DNA from: Thermus tenuipuniceus
GTDB taxonomy: Bacteria; Deinococcota; Deinococci; Deinococcales; Thermaceae
Length of the DNA: 48,046 bases
NCBI RefSeq assembly: GCF_002964845.1
Contig: NZ_PRDA01000033.1
Coordinates: 1-48,046, forward strand
Reading direction: 5' to 3'
The first letter of the stretch is position 1; each line of letters starts with the position of its first letter. Shown piece after piece: positions 25,939-33,592 of this stretch. The position numbers were made by a program, and so were the translations under genes. Below the pieces are notes generated by a model that did no database searches, had not been told where the DNA came from, and saw only the letters and a list, made by a program, of their open reading frames with translations.

Positions 25939-27176
25939 AGGGGTTTGCTGTTCCGCAGAAGGGCGTTCATATCCGTCCGGGCCTTTTCTATGGCCTTATC
26001 CAAGGGAAGGTTGCCCGTCCAGGCCAGGTTCATGGCGCTGTAGAGGGCGTCCAGGACCTCTGGGAGGTTGCTCAGGTTGCGCACATCGGCGTGGCGCACC
26101 ACCATGCGGGGAAGCTGGCGGAAGACCGCCTCCCCGTTCCGCCCGGGGAGGGCCTGCAGGTAGGTGCTCCGGTAGCGGTCCGCCAGGGTGGACATGAGGC
26201 CTGCGCCGGCCACCATGCGGTTGGCCTGGGCGCTGGTGGTGTACCACTCCGCAAGCCTATACGCACCCTCCTTGTTGCGGCTGGCCGCGGGGACCACCAA
26301 GGCGTGGACGCTGTAGACCCCCACGGGCTCGAGGCCCCTCTTCATCACGGGCAGGGGCGCAAAGGCCCAGTCCAGCTCAGGGGAGGTCTTCCACACCTCG
26401 GTCATCCAGCTCCCCAGCACGTAGATTCCCATCTGGCCCGCCTGGAAGAGCTGGTAGCCTTGCAGGGTGCTCTCCTGCGGCCCTGGGGACACCTTGTCCA
26501 CGTAGATGAGGTCCAGAAGCCTCTTGGCCGCATCCCTGAAGGCCTCGTCCAGGTTGGCCTCGTAGCGGTCGCCCACCCTCTTGAGGATCCCCGTGCCTCC
26601 GTTAGAGTAGTAGAAGGCCATGCCGTACTCGGAGTCGATCTGCAGGTCCATGGCGTTGATGCCCCAGACCTTCTTCCCGTCGGGACGGGTGAAGGTGAGC
26701 TTCTTGGCCGCCTCCCGCATCTCCTCAAAGGTCCAGGTGTCCTTGGGGATGGGCACCCCCCGCTCCTGGAAGAGCTTGCGGTTGATATACACCGTCACCA
26801 CCTGGGGCCCCAAGGGGAGCCCTAGCACCTGTCCCCGCACCGTGTAGAGGTCTAAGGCCCCCTTCGGGAGGAGGCCCCGGGCTTCTTGGGAGAGGGGAAT
26901 GGGGGAGAGGGCCTTTTGCGAGGCGTAGAAGGGGAAGTTGTCCAGGTTCATCCACATCACGTCAAAGGTGGTTCCCCCAGCCACCATGGCGGAGGCCTTC
27001 TGCCAATAGGTGCCCCAGGGCACCAGGTTGTAAACCGCCTGGATCCCCGTGGCCTCGCTGAAGGCCTTGAGGAGCCGCTCGTCTACCTTCTGCCGCGTCC
27101 CGTCCCAGGTAGCGTACTGCACCTGGGCCAGGGCCGAACCCAGCGCCAAAACCATAAGCCAAACTGCCTTACTCAT
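25932..27176 (-). CDS. Sugar ABC transporter substrate-binding protein (family 1)
   Basis: A 414-residue receptor with a signal peptide (ending GSALAQ), the SBP_bac_1 pattern VQYATWDGTRQKVDERLLKAF and FDVMWMNLDNFPFYAS, and the C-terminal half with PLPVMKRG. It binds oligosaccharides for the two permeases at 28626-30312. The gene is placed after the secreted GH114 gene rather than ahead of the permeases, which is an unusual order. The operon has no ATPase gene; Thermus sugar importers commonly share an MsmK/MalK-type ATPase encoded elsewhere. Confidence 0.92.
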   Translation of the reverse strand: MSKAVWLMVLALGSALAQVQYATWDGTRQKVDERLLKAFSEATGIQAVYNLVPWGTYWQKASAMVAGGTTFDVMWMNLDNFPFYASQKALSPIPLSQEARGLLPKGALDLYTVRGQVLGLPLGPQVVTVYINRKLFQERGVPIPKDTWTFEEMREAAKKLTFTRPDGKKVWGINAMDLQIDSEYGMAFYYSNGGTGILKRVGDRYEANLDEAFRDAAKRLLDLIYVDKVSPGPQESTLQGYQLFQAGQMGIYVLGSWMTEVWKTSPELDWAFAPLPVMKRGLEPVGVYSVHALVVPAASRNKEGAYRLAEWYTTSAQANRMVAGAGLMSTLADRYRSTYLQALPGRNGEAVFRQLPRMVVRHADVRNLSNLPEVLDALYSAMNLAWTGNLPLDKAIEKARTDMNALLRNSKPLW

Positions 27177-27186
27177 GGCTCACCTC

Positions 27187-28617
27187 CTAAGGGTTGTGCA
27201 GGAAAACCCTGTCCAGCAAGACCACGGACACATAGGGCACAAAGCCCAACTCCCGCGCCCGCACGTAGGCGTGGCGGATGAGCTCGGCCTCCTCGGGGAG
27301 GGCGTAGTCCAGGGCCAGGACCACGAGGCCCCGCTTGGCGTAGGGAAGGACGGGGGTGGGGTCGCCGCTCACGGCCACGTACCTCTTCTCCTGGAAGTTG
27401 TACATGGCCGAAAGGTTCTCGTACATGACCGCATCTACCAGCTCCGCGGTCTTGGGCAGGAGGCGGAAGCCCCGGTTCTGGACCAGGATCGCCTTGGGGA
27501 AGCGCTCCCTCAGGGCCTGCACGATGGCCACCAGCCCCGGGGCCACCTGGGGGTAGAGGTCCGCGGTGTCCAGGGTATCCAGGAAGAGCCCGTCAAACCC
27601 CGCCTTGAGGTAGCCCTCCGCCAGCCGGAGCATGAGCTCCCGCCACCCCTTCTGGTTGGCGTCCACAAAGTAGCTCCCCCAATTGGGGTTTTGGCCCAGG
27701 AGCCACTCCTTGGGCAGGGGTCGCCCGTAGTCCCGCCCGGGCTCCGCCTCACCGACGGAGAGGTAGGCCACCACCTTGACCCCATTCCGCTTCAGGAGGG
27801 CCAGGCTCTCCTTGGGCAGGGAGGGTTGCACGATGGCCAGGTCAAAGCTCACCAGCTTGGCCGCCTCGGCGGGGTCGTTGCCGTAGTAGACCGCGTAGCT
27901 GGCGATGTCCTGCAGGCGGCTCTTGATGGGGGGTTCCACCCCCAAGGCTGCCTGCGCCCGCTGGGCGAGGGCGGCTGCGTCCTGGGGCTTTTCCACAAAG
28001 ACCAGGTAGCCGAAGTTGGTGGGGGCGTGGTAGTCCCCGCCCATGGGCCAGAGGGGGTATTCCTGGGCCGCCTGGTGCTCCCGGCCCACCTTCATGGCCC
28101 ACACCTCCCCTGGCTTGGGGGGAGGGGTTTTCAGGGAGGCGAAGGGGATGGCCCATTCCAGCACCCAGCGGCTCGCCTCCACCCGCCCGGAGGTGGCGTA
28201 GTCCGTGGTGAAGGTGTAGGCCTTGAAGCGGGTGCCCTTGGGGTTGGCGGCCAGGTGGATGACCTCCACCCCCTTGGGGTTGGGCTTGAGGAACACCTCC
28301 ATGGTGTCGTCCGTCCACCACTCCGGGTGGTCCGCAGGCAAAACCGCCTTGACTGTGGCCGCTTTTTGCTCGAAGACCCCCAGGATGTAGAGGTTCCTCT
28401 CGTCCCAAGCCACGCTGAAATACCCCTTGTGGGCCACGGGCTTGGCGGGGAAGGTGTTGGAGAGGACCACGGGGTACTGGGGGAGGCCCCGCCACTGCTC
28501 CAGTCCTCCGCCAATCTTGATGGTGCGCCGCACCGCCTGAGCTACATGGTTGGGGTCCACCTGGGCCCAGGCCGCCGCTGAGGCCATGAGGGCCAAAAGC
28601 CAAAGCACCCTTCGCAT
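27187..28617 (-). CDS. Secreted CBM9-like / GH114 endo-alpha-1,4-polygalactosaminidase fusion
   Basis: A 476-residue exported protein. Residues 1-19 are a signal peptide. Residues about 30-210 match the CBM9/DOMON-like sugar-binding sandwich (FSVAWDERNLYILG, DDTMEVFLKPNP, VLEWAIPF). Residues 237-476 match the GH114/TM1410-type TIM barrel: IASYAVYYG, VVAYLSVGEAE, GFDGLFLDTLD and VMYENLS; acids at 290/292, 347 and 400 are the likely catalytic set. GH114 cleaves alpha-1,4-linked galactosamine polymers. It starts 8 bases after the permease gene with GGAGGTGCT before the ATG, inside the sugar importer operon, so it should feed galactosamine-rich fragments to that importer. The domain identities are from family patterns; substrate is inference. 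Confidence 0.82.
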   Translation of the reverse strand: MRRVLWLLALMASAAAWAQVDPNHVAQAVRRTIKIGGGLEQWRGLPQYPVVLSNTFPAKPVAHKGYFSVAWDERNLYILGVFEQKAATVKAVLPADHPEWWTDDTMEVFLKPNPKGVEVIHLAANPKGTRFKAYTFTTDYATSGRVEASRWVLEWAIPFASLKTPPPKPGEVWAMKVGREHQAAQEYPLWPMGGDYHAPTNFGYLVFVEKPQDAAALAQRAQAALGVEPPIKSRLQDIASYAVYYGNDPAEAAKLVSFDLAIVQPSLPKESLALLKRNGVKVVAYLSVGEAEPGRDYGRPLPKEWLLGQNPNWGSYFVDANQKGWRELMLRLAEGYLKAGFDGLFLDTLDTADLYPQVAPGLVAIVQALRERFPKAILVQNRGFRLLPKTAELVDAVMYENLSAMYNFQEKRYVAVSGDPTPVLPYAKRGLVVLALDYALPEEAELIRHAYVRARELGFVPYVSVVLLDRVFLHNP

Positions 28618-28625
28618 AGCACCTC

Positions 28626-29453
28626 CTATCCCTTAAACCCGGAGAAGAGCTCCGGGTTTCGCAGGGCCCGTTGGAAGAAGAGGTAAACCAGCACCGGGGG
28701 CACAGCCATCAGGGTGGTGCCGGCCATGAGCAGGGGGATGTTCACCGCATGGTAGTTCTGGATGGCTAGGAGGGCCACGGGAAGCACCATCTTGTCGGGG
28801 GAGGAGAGGACCACGCTGGGCCAGATGAAGCTCTGCCAGTAGCCCAGGAAGAGGAGGACCCAAAGCACCGCCAGCGCCCCCCGGGAGAGGGGCAGGACCA
28901 CCCGCAGGAGGACGGTGAGGGGGGTGCCCCCGTCCACCAAGACGCTTTCCTCGAGGCTCTTCGGGAAGCTCTTCAGGTACTGGCCCAGCACGTACACCGC
29001 GTAGCCGCTGGTGAGGCTGGGGAGGAGGAGGCCCAAAAAGGTGTCCACCAGGCCCAGGCTCCGCACCAGGAGGAAGGTGGGGATGAGGGTGATCTGCCAG
29101 GGGAGGAGCATGGAGAGGATGTGGAGGCCGAAGAGGGCTTCCCGGCCGGGAAACCGAAGCCGGGTGAAGGCGTAGGCCGCCAGGGAGGCCAGGACCAGGT
29201 TGCTGGTGGCCAAGAAGGCGGAGGTCCAGAGGCTATTCCAAAGGGCCCGCCCCACGGGGAGGGCTTCCCAGAGGGCCCGGTAGTGTTCCAGGGTCCAGCG
29301 CTCGGGGAGGATCTTGGGCGGCCAGGCGTAGGCCTCGGCGGGGGGCTTGAACCCTGTGAAGACCATCCACAGGAAGGGGTAGAGGACGAGGAGGCCAAGG
29401 CCGCCCAAAAGGGCTACCAAAAGGGCCTGGAAGAAGGCCTCACGCCTCCGCAT
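28626..29453 (-). CDS. Sugar ABC transporter permease, MalG type
   Basis: A 275-residue inner-membrane protein with six helices, the MalG opening LVLYPFLWMVFTGFKPPAEA, and the ATPase docking loop EESVLVDGGTPLTVLLRVVLPL. The ATG at 29453 is chosen over the TTG at 29459 because AAAGGAGG lies 7 bases before it. It overlaps the end of the MalF-type gene by 14 bases. Confidence 0.92.
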   Translation of the reverse strand: MRRREAFFQALLVALLGGLGLLVLYPFLWMVFTGFKPPAEAYAWPPKILPERWTLEHYRALWEALPVGRALWNSLWTSAFLATSNLVLASLAAYAFTRLRFPGREALFGLHILSMLLPWQITLIPTFLLVRSLGLVDTFLGLLLPSLTSGYAVYVLGQYLKSFPKSLEESVLVDGGTPLTVLLRVVLPLSRGALAVLWVLLFLGYWQSFIWPSVVLSSPDKMVLPVALLAIQNYHAVNIPLLMAGTTLMAVPPVLVYLFFQRALRNPELFSGFKG

Positions 29454-30312
29454 CCGCAAGCCTCCTTTCCAATCGGCGCTGGACTAGGACCAAAAGGAAA
29501 AGCCCCGCCGCCACCACCCAGGCCATGGCCGTGGCCTGGCCCATGCGGAAGTAGCGGAAGGCGGTGGTGTAGATGTAAAGGGCCAGGGTGGTGGAGGCAT
29601 CCCCCGGCCCCCCGCGGGTGAGGAAGAGCACCGCCTCAAACACCTGCAGGGAGGCGATGGTGGACAGGACCAGCACCAGGCTGGCCACGGGGAGGATCCC
29701 CGGCAGGGTCACGTGCCAGAAGGAAGCCCAAGGCCCTGCGCCGTCCACCGCCGCGGCCTCGTAAAGCTCCCTGGGCAAGCGGGAAAGCCCTGCCAAATAG
29801 AGGAGGATGGCCGAGCCCATCCCCTGCCACACGCTGAAAGCCGCCAGGGCGGGGAGGACGCTTTCGGGCCGGGCGAAGGGGTTTTGGGGGAAAAGCCCTA
29901 CCAGGGCTTGGGCTAAAAGGGCGGTGGCCACCACCCCTGTCACCAGGGGTAGGTAGAAGAGGACGCGAAAAACCCCAGCCCAAAACCCCTTCAGGTTGTG
30001 GATGGCCAAGGCCACCAGCAGAGGAAAGACCACCCCGAGGGGCACGGCAAAGAGGGCGTAGGTGAGGGTCTGCCAAAGGTAACGGGCGAAGCGGGGGTCT
30101 TGGAGGAGCTGGCGGTAGTTTTCCAGCCCCACCCATTCCGCCCCTCCCAGGCCGCTCCAGGAGGTGAGGGAGAGGTAAGCGGAAAAGCCCATGGGCAGGA
30201 GGGCGAAGGCCAGGACCACGGAGGTGGAGGGCCCGGCCAGGAGGAATCCCACCAAGCCTTTGCCCATGAGCCCTATTTTCCCACGGGGGCGGGGGCTTAG
30301 GGGGATGGCCAT
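29440..30312 (-). CDS. Sugar ABC transporter permease, MalF type
   Basis: A 290-residue inner-membrane protein with GPSTSVVLAFALLPMGFSAYLSLTSW, GLENYRQLLQDPRFARYLWQTL and the docking loop YEAAAVDGAGPWASFWHVTLPG. The first gene of the minus-strand sugar operon. ATG 30312 gives the longest form but has no ribosome site and sits against the upstream gene's terminator tail; ATG 30267 would give a 275-residue protein that begins closer to the first helix and is a realistic alternative. The candidate DeoR operator at 30314-30338 touches the upstream edge of the frame. Confidence 0.88.
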   Translation of the reverse strand: MAIPLSPRPRGKIGLMGKGLVGFLLAGPSTSVVLAFALLPMGFSAYLSLTSWSGLGGAEWVGLENYRQLLQDPRFARYLWQTLTYALFAVPLGVVFPLLVALAIHNLKGFWAGVFRVLFYLPLVTGVVATALLAQALVGLFPQNPFARPESVLPALAAFSVWQGMGSAILLYLAGLSRLPRELYEAAAVDGAGPWASFWHVTLPGILPVASLVLVLSTIASLQVFEAVLFLTRGGPGDASTTLALYIYTTAFRYFRMGQATAMAWVVAAGLFLLVLVQRRLERRLADAEA

Positions 30313-30313
30313 G

Positions 30314-30338
30314 CCCGAAAAAGGGGAAAACGGGCAGG
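30314..30338. promoter_or_regulatory. Candidate operator, shared 25-base motif copy 1
   Basis: Plus-strand pattern CCCGAAAA-N6-AAACGGGCAGG, identical at 21 of 25 positions and of the same length and orientation as 41174-41198. It lies just upstream of the sugar importer operon. The repeated GAAA elements and the CCCG/CGGG ends resemble sites used by DeoR-family repressors. It also overlaps the T-rich tail of the minus-strand terminator, so part of the likeness could reflect that role. Confidence 0.45.
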
Positions 30339-30362
30339 CCGCGCGGCGCTTCCGCGCGGCCT
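30318..30362 (-). terminator. Rho-independent terminator after the subunit-like gene
   Basis: An 11-bp GC stem (30336-30346 with 30352-30362, loop CGCTT) is followed on the minus strand by a T-rich tail (30330-30318). It ends the surface-gene transcript just before the sugar importer operon. Confidence 0.75.
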
Positions 30363-30381
30363 CTGAGGTGAAATGAGGGAA

Positions 30382-30951
30382 CTATTGAGCCGTAATGGTG
30401 ACGGTTAGAGTCACGTTGTAAATTCCAGGAGATGGCTTTTCGTTGGTTGTGTCAAAAATGATCTCAATGACGGGGCCTATGGCGTGAGAGCCGCTACCGA
30501 TGTTCGTGACAATGGGGGTGTCGGTGGAACCCAGGTCTACGTATTCTCCTGTGAAAGCCCACACACCCCCTTGCCCTGGCCCAGAGGGTACGTACGTGGC
30601 CTGCTTTTTAAAGCGCACTATCACAGGGGTAGCACTCGCACCAGAAACGGTTGCTTTGGCCAACAGCTGCCTGTTGCTGGAGTAGTTGGTGGAGTAGTTA
30701 ATGGTAGGGTAGACGCCGCAGAAGGGTTTAATCCATACTCCTTGTTGGTTTCTCGCGCCGTTTGCGCAAACCCTATAGCCATCAGCCGTCGTAGTGTTAT
30801 CAAAGTCAATCTCGGTTAGGGATGCTACGATTTGCACGCTCTCTACTGCTGTAACCGTCACGGTGAAGGTCTTGCTGTCGCTGGCGTCCGCCAAGGCCGC
30901 GCCGGCCAGGGCTAGGGCCAAAGCCCAGAGAACCGCTGTGATCTTCCGCAT
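30382..30951 (-). CDS. Secreted subunit-like protein (fimbrial-like), unassigned
   Basis: A 189-residue exported protein: signal peptide ending near GAALADA, then a beta-rich mature chain with alternating Val/Thr strands (TFTVTVTAVESVQI at the start, YNVTLTVTITAQ at the end). Two cysteines (in YRVCANGA and KPFCGVY) can form a disulfide, as in spore-coat-U-type pilin subunits. The gene is visibly poorer in G+C than its neighbours and rich in Asn/Ser/Thr/Tyr codons, which suggests transfer or a surface-exposed role. It is separated from the gene upstream by a terminator and followed by another. The subunit role is inferred from its place beside usher- and chaperone-like genes; no named family was recognised. 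Confidence 0.75.
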   Translation of the reverse strand: MRKITAVLWALALALAGAALADASDSKTFTVTVTAVESVQIVASLTEIDFDNTTTADGYRVCANGARNQQGVWIKPFCGVYPTINYSTNYSSNRQLLAKATVSGASATPVIVRFKKQATYVPSGPGQGGVWAFTGEYVDLGSTDTPIVTNIGSGSHAIGPVIEIIFDTTNEKPSPGIYNVTLTVTITAQ

Positions 30952-30996
30952 AGGTCTCACCTCTCCTTTGGGGTTTACCCCACTATCTTTGTACCC

Positions 30997-31022
30997 AAAA
31001 AGGCCCTTTCCAAGCAAGGGCC
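30997..31022 (-). terminator. Terminator between the two subunit-like genes
   Basis: A 7-bp stem (31002-31008 with 31016-31022) with a 7-base loop is followed on the minus strand by TTTTT (31001-30997). It would end the propeller-GH5-chaperone-usher-subunit transcript and leave the 30382 gene to read-through or its own promoter. Confidence 0.65.
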
Positions 31023-31040
31023 CTTTTGCCCGAAGGGGTG

Positions 31041-31502
31041 CTATTCGGGCATCATGACCACGTTCACCTGCAGGAAGAGGTACCCCGGGGGCAGGGGGCC
31101 TTGGGCCTGGGCCTCCAGCTCCAGGGTGAGGGGAAGGTGCCCTTGCACGTTCCCCACCCCTTGGAGGAGGGTTTGGTAGGTGGAAGGCATCAGGGTGCGG
31201 CCCGTGAAAGCCAAGCTTCCGAGGGCGCCGCTTCCCGAAACCCGGGTGGGGGTGCCGGGGGTGAGGTAGCCCCGCAGGGTGAGGCCGTGGGCCCCCGCGG
31301 GCACCACCTGCACCAGCACCTTGTAGGTGCCGGAAGCGGGAGCCGCATAGCGGAGCTCCGCCTGGTAAGTCCAAAGGCCTTGCCCTTGCAGGGTCTGGCT
31401 CCAGGTGGCGGCCCGGGTTTCGGAGGAGAGGGACACCAGCTCCACCGACTGGGCCAGGGCGTCCCCCAGGACAAGGGCGAGGGCAACCAAAGCTTTCCTC
31501 AT
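31041..31502 (-). CDS. Small exported beta-rich protein, subunit-like
   Basis: A 153-residue protein with a signal peptide (ending GDALAQ) and a mature part of beta-strand character with no cysteines: YQAELRYAAPASGTYKVLVQVV and ...GYLFLQVNVVMMPE at the C-terminus. Its ATG overlaps the usher-like stop by 4 bases (ATGA). A hydrophobic alternating C-terminal strand is what a donor-strand-exchange subunit would show, but it could equally be a periplasmic accessory protein. No named family was recognised. Confidence 0.75.
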   Translation of the reverse strand: MRKALVALALVLGDALAQSVELVSLSSETRAATWSQTLQGQGLWTYQAELRYAAPASGTYKVLVQVVPAGAHGLTLRGYLTPGTPTRVSGSGALGSLAFTGRTLMPSTYQTLLQGVGNVQGHLPLTLELEAQAQGPLPPGYLFLQVNVVMMPE

Positions 31503-33592
31503 GGCCTTTCCTCCTGCAACGGGACCTCCTGCACATCCAAGGGCCTGGGCGAAGGGACCAGGCAGGCCCTAAGCACCATGTCCCTTTCCAGCTTCAGGGC
31601 GGTGAGGGGTTCCCCCGTGGGGGTGGCCAGGGCGTAGGCCCGCGCCAGGGGCCCCTCGAGGGCCACCTCCAGACGGCCTTCGGGTAGGAGGGCCGCCTCC
31701 CCAGGGCGCAGGGCATGGGCCTTGGGGCCCGTGCGGAAGGCCCCCCGCGCCTGGCGCAAGAGGGCCTCGGGGTTGAGCCCGGGAAGGCCGTAGACGAAGC
31801 CGAGGCGTTCCTCCTTGGGGGGGCAGGGGAATAGGTCCAGACGAAGGGTATGGGCCTTGGCCAAGGCGAGGTGCACCTCCTGGGGCTTGGCCTCCAGGGC
31901 CACCTCCTGCGCCAGGCCCGCCCCGTTGGCGAAGGCCAGGCCCCCCAGGGCCCTTAGGGTGTGCCGCCCCGGGGGAAGGCGGAGGACCAGGAGGCCCTCC
32001 GGCCCCGCCTGGTAGCGGTAACTCCCCACGGCTACAGAGGCGGCCAGGGGGCGGCCTTCCAGGTCGGCGAACCTCAGGCGCACCTCGGGCCAGGGCATGG
32101 GGTAGAGGGGCAGGTCAAAGGCCAGGGCCCCGGCGAGGGAAAAGCCCGTGGGCCTCAGGTCCGGGCCCAGGTTGGCGCTGGCCTGGAAGGTAAGGGGAAA
32201 GGCCTCGAGGCCCAAGCGCACCCCCCCGCCCCCCCGGGTCCCCAGGCTGGCCCCGGCCCGGAGGGTGAGGTCCTCTGCCCGTAGGCGGTAGTCCACCCCG
32301 TAGCGCAGGGCCTCCCCGTCCCAGAAGAGCTGTTGCACCAGGCCTTCCCTGGGGTCTTGTTCCACGTGGAAGAGGGTGAGGCGGTAGCGGCCCGAGCCGG
32401 GGGCGTACTCCCCCCGCACCTCCACCGTGCCCCACACGGGAATGCCCAAGACCCCCTGGAGCCAAAGCTCCTGTCCGCCCATCACCCCCGCCCCCAGGTT
32501 CCAGCCCCCGCCCACGGAAGCCACCCCCTGCAGGCCGAAGCCTCCCCGGGTGTCCAGGTGGGCGTTGGTCCGCCAGGGGCCCTGGCCCAGGCTGGCCTGT
32601 AGGCGGCCCACCCCCCCTTCCCAACCCGCCTGCGTTCCGTAGCTGAGCCCCTCTGCCTGCCCCTGGTACCCGAGGCCCAGGGAGAGGACCTCAAAAGAGG
32701 GCAAAAGGCCCAGCCGCCCCTGCAGGCGAAGCCCCCCCTCCGCATAGGCGCCTCCCAGGCGTACCTGGCCGCCGGTGGAGAGGAAAGCCTCCAGGCTGTA
32801 GGGCCTTGGCGCATAGCGCAGGGAAAGGCTGGAGGTGGCCCCGAGGCCCACCCCGAAGCCCCAGTCGCTTCCGGAAAAGTCCAGGCTGGCCGCCTCGGGG
32901 GAGAGGCGGTAGGCCAGCCGGCCCAAAGCCTGGCCTTCGGGCCCGGGGAGGGTGCCTTGGCCCTCCAGGCGCACCCGCCCGGGGGTTTCCGCCACCAGGC
33001 GGCTTGGCAGCCGGGCCCAGTCGTGGAAGGGGGGCGGGGGCGCGGGCCTGGCCATCACGGGAAGCTCGGCCCACGCCCCTTCCGCCTCCAGGAGCACCCG
33101 GCCCGGCTTTCCCGTGCCCCGGAGGAGGAGGCGCACCCTCCCTTCCCCCCCAGGGGGGAGGGCGGAAGGGGCCTCCACCCGCCGCACCTCCACCCCGAGC
33201 CCTGAGGCCCTGGGGGTGGGCAGGGGGACGTTCCCCAGGTTCCGCACCCCCACCTCCGCCCAGGCCTCCTCCCCTGGGGCCAGTTCCAGGGGAGGAGGGG
33301 GGAGGAGGAGGGCCTTGGCCCGGGGGAGGATGCGGAAGGGGTAGGCCTCCCCGCCCACCCGGAAGGGGTACTGCCCCGGGGGAAGGGAGGGCACCCGCAC
33401 CGCCAGGCTCACCACCCCGTCCACCGCCTCCGGGGGCAGGAGGAGGAGGAAGCCCTCCGGCACCTCCACGGGCCCCGCGCCTTGGAAGACCAGAAGCCTG
33501 GCCTCCCCCGGGTACCCCTCCAAAGACACCAGGGGCTTGGCCCAGGCCAGGGCCAGGAGGCTAGCGAACGCTAAGGCGCGTGCGAACGGCAT
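31499..33592 (-). CDS. Large outer-membrane usher-like protein
   Basis: A 697-residue exported protein. After the signal peptide (ending LALAWA) come about 200 residues of Pro/Gly/Leu-rich sandwich domain, then from about 210 to 540 many short alternating strands with Gly turns and aromatic girdles (LSLRYAPRPYSLEAFLSTGGQVRL, GVDYRLRAEDLTLRAG), the pattern of a transmembrane beta-barrel. The C-terminal part has Ig-like plug-type sequence (YRYQAGPEGLLVLRLPPGRHTLRAL) and two cysteines. The order barrel then small beta domains, next to a PapD-like chaperone and subunit genes, fits a divergent chaperone/usher secretin. Canonical PapC motifs were not recognised, so an unrelated porin or adhesin remains possible. 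ATG 33592 is preferred over 33610 because the signal peptide starts there. Confidence 0.65.
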   Translation of the reverse strand: MPFARALAFASLLALAWAKPLVSLEGYPGEARLLVFQGAGPVEVPEGFLLLLPPEAVDGVVSLAVRVPSLPPGQYPFRVGGEAYPFRILPRAKALLLPPPPLELAPGEEAWAEVGVRNLGNVPLPTPRASGLGVEVRRVEAPSALPPGGEGRVRLLLRGTGKPGRVLLEAEGAWAELPVMARPAPPPPFHDWARLPSRLVAETPGRVRLEGQGTLPGPEGQALGRLAYRLSPEAASLDFSGSDWGFGVGLGATSSLSLRYAPRPYSLEAFLSTGGQVRLGGAYAEGGLRLQGRLGLLPSFEVLSLGLGYQGQAEGLSYGTQAGWEGGVGRLQASLGQGPWRTNAHLDTRGGFGLQGVASVGGGWNLGAGVMGGQELWLQGVLGIPVWGTVEVRGEYAPGSGRYRLTLFHVEQDPREGLVQQLFWDGEALRYGVDYRLRAEDLTLRAGASLGTRGGGGVRLGLEAFPLTFQASANLGPDLRPTGFSLAGALAFDLPLYPMPWPEVRLRFADLEGRPLAASVAVGSYRYQAGPEGLLVLRLPPGRHTLRALGGLAFANGAGLAQEVALEAKPQEVHLALAKAHTLRLDLFPCPPKEERLGFVYGLPGLNPEALLRQARGAFRTGPKAHALRPGEAALLPEGRLEVALEGPLARAYALATPTGEPLTALKLERDMVLRACLVPSPRPLDVQEVPLQEERP

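Noticed and set aside
31499-33592. Usher-like protein called as a definite PapC/FimD usher
   Set aside because: The barrel pattern and context agree, but no diagnostic usher motif could be recognised by eye, so only an usher-like call is made.
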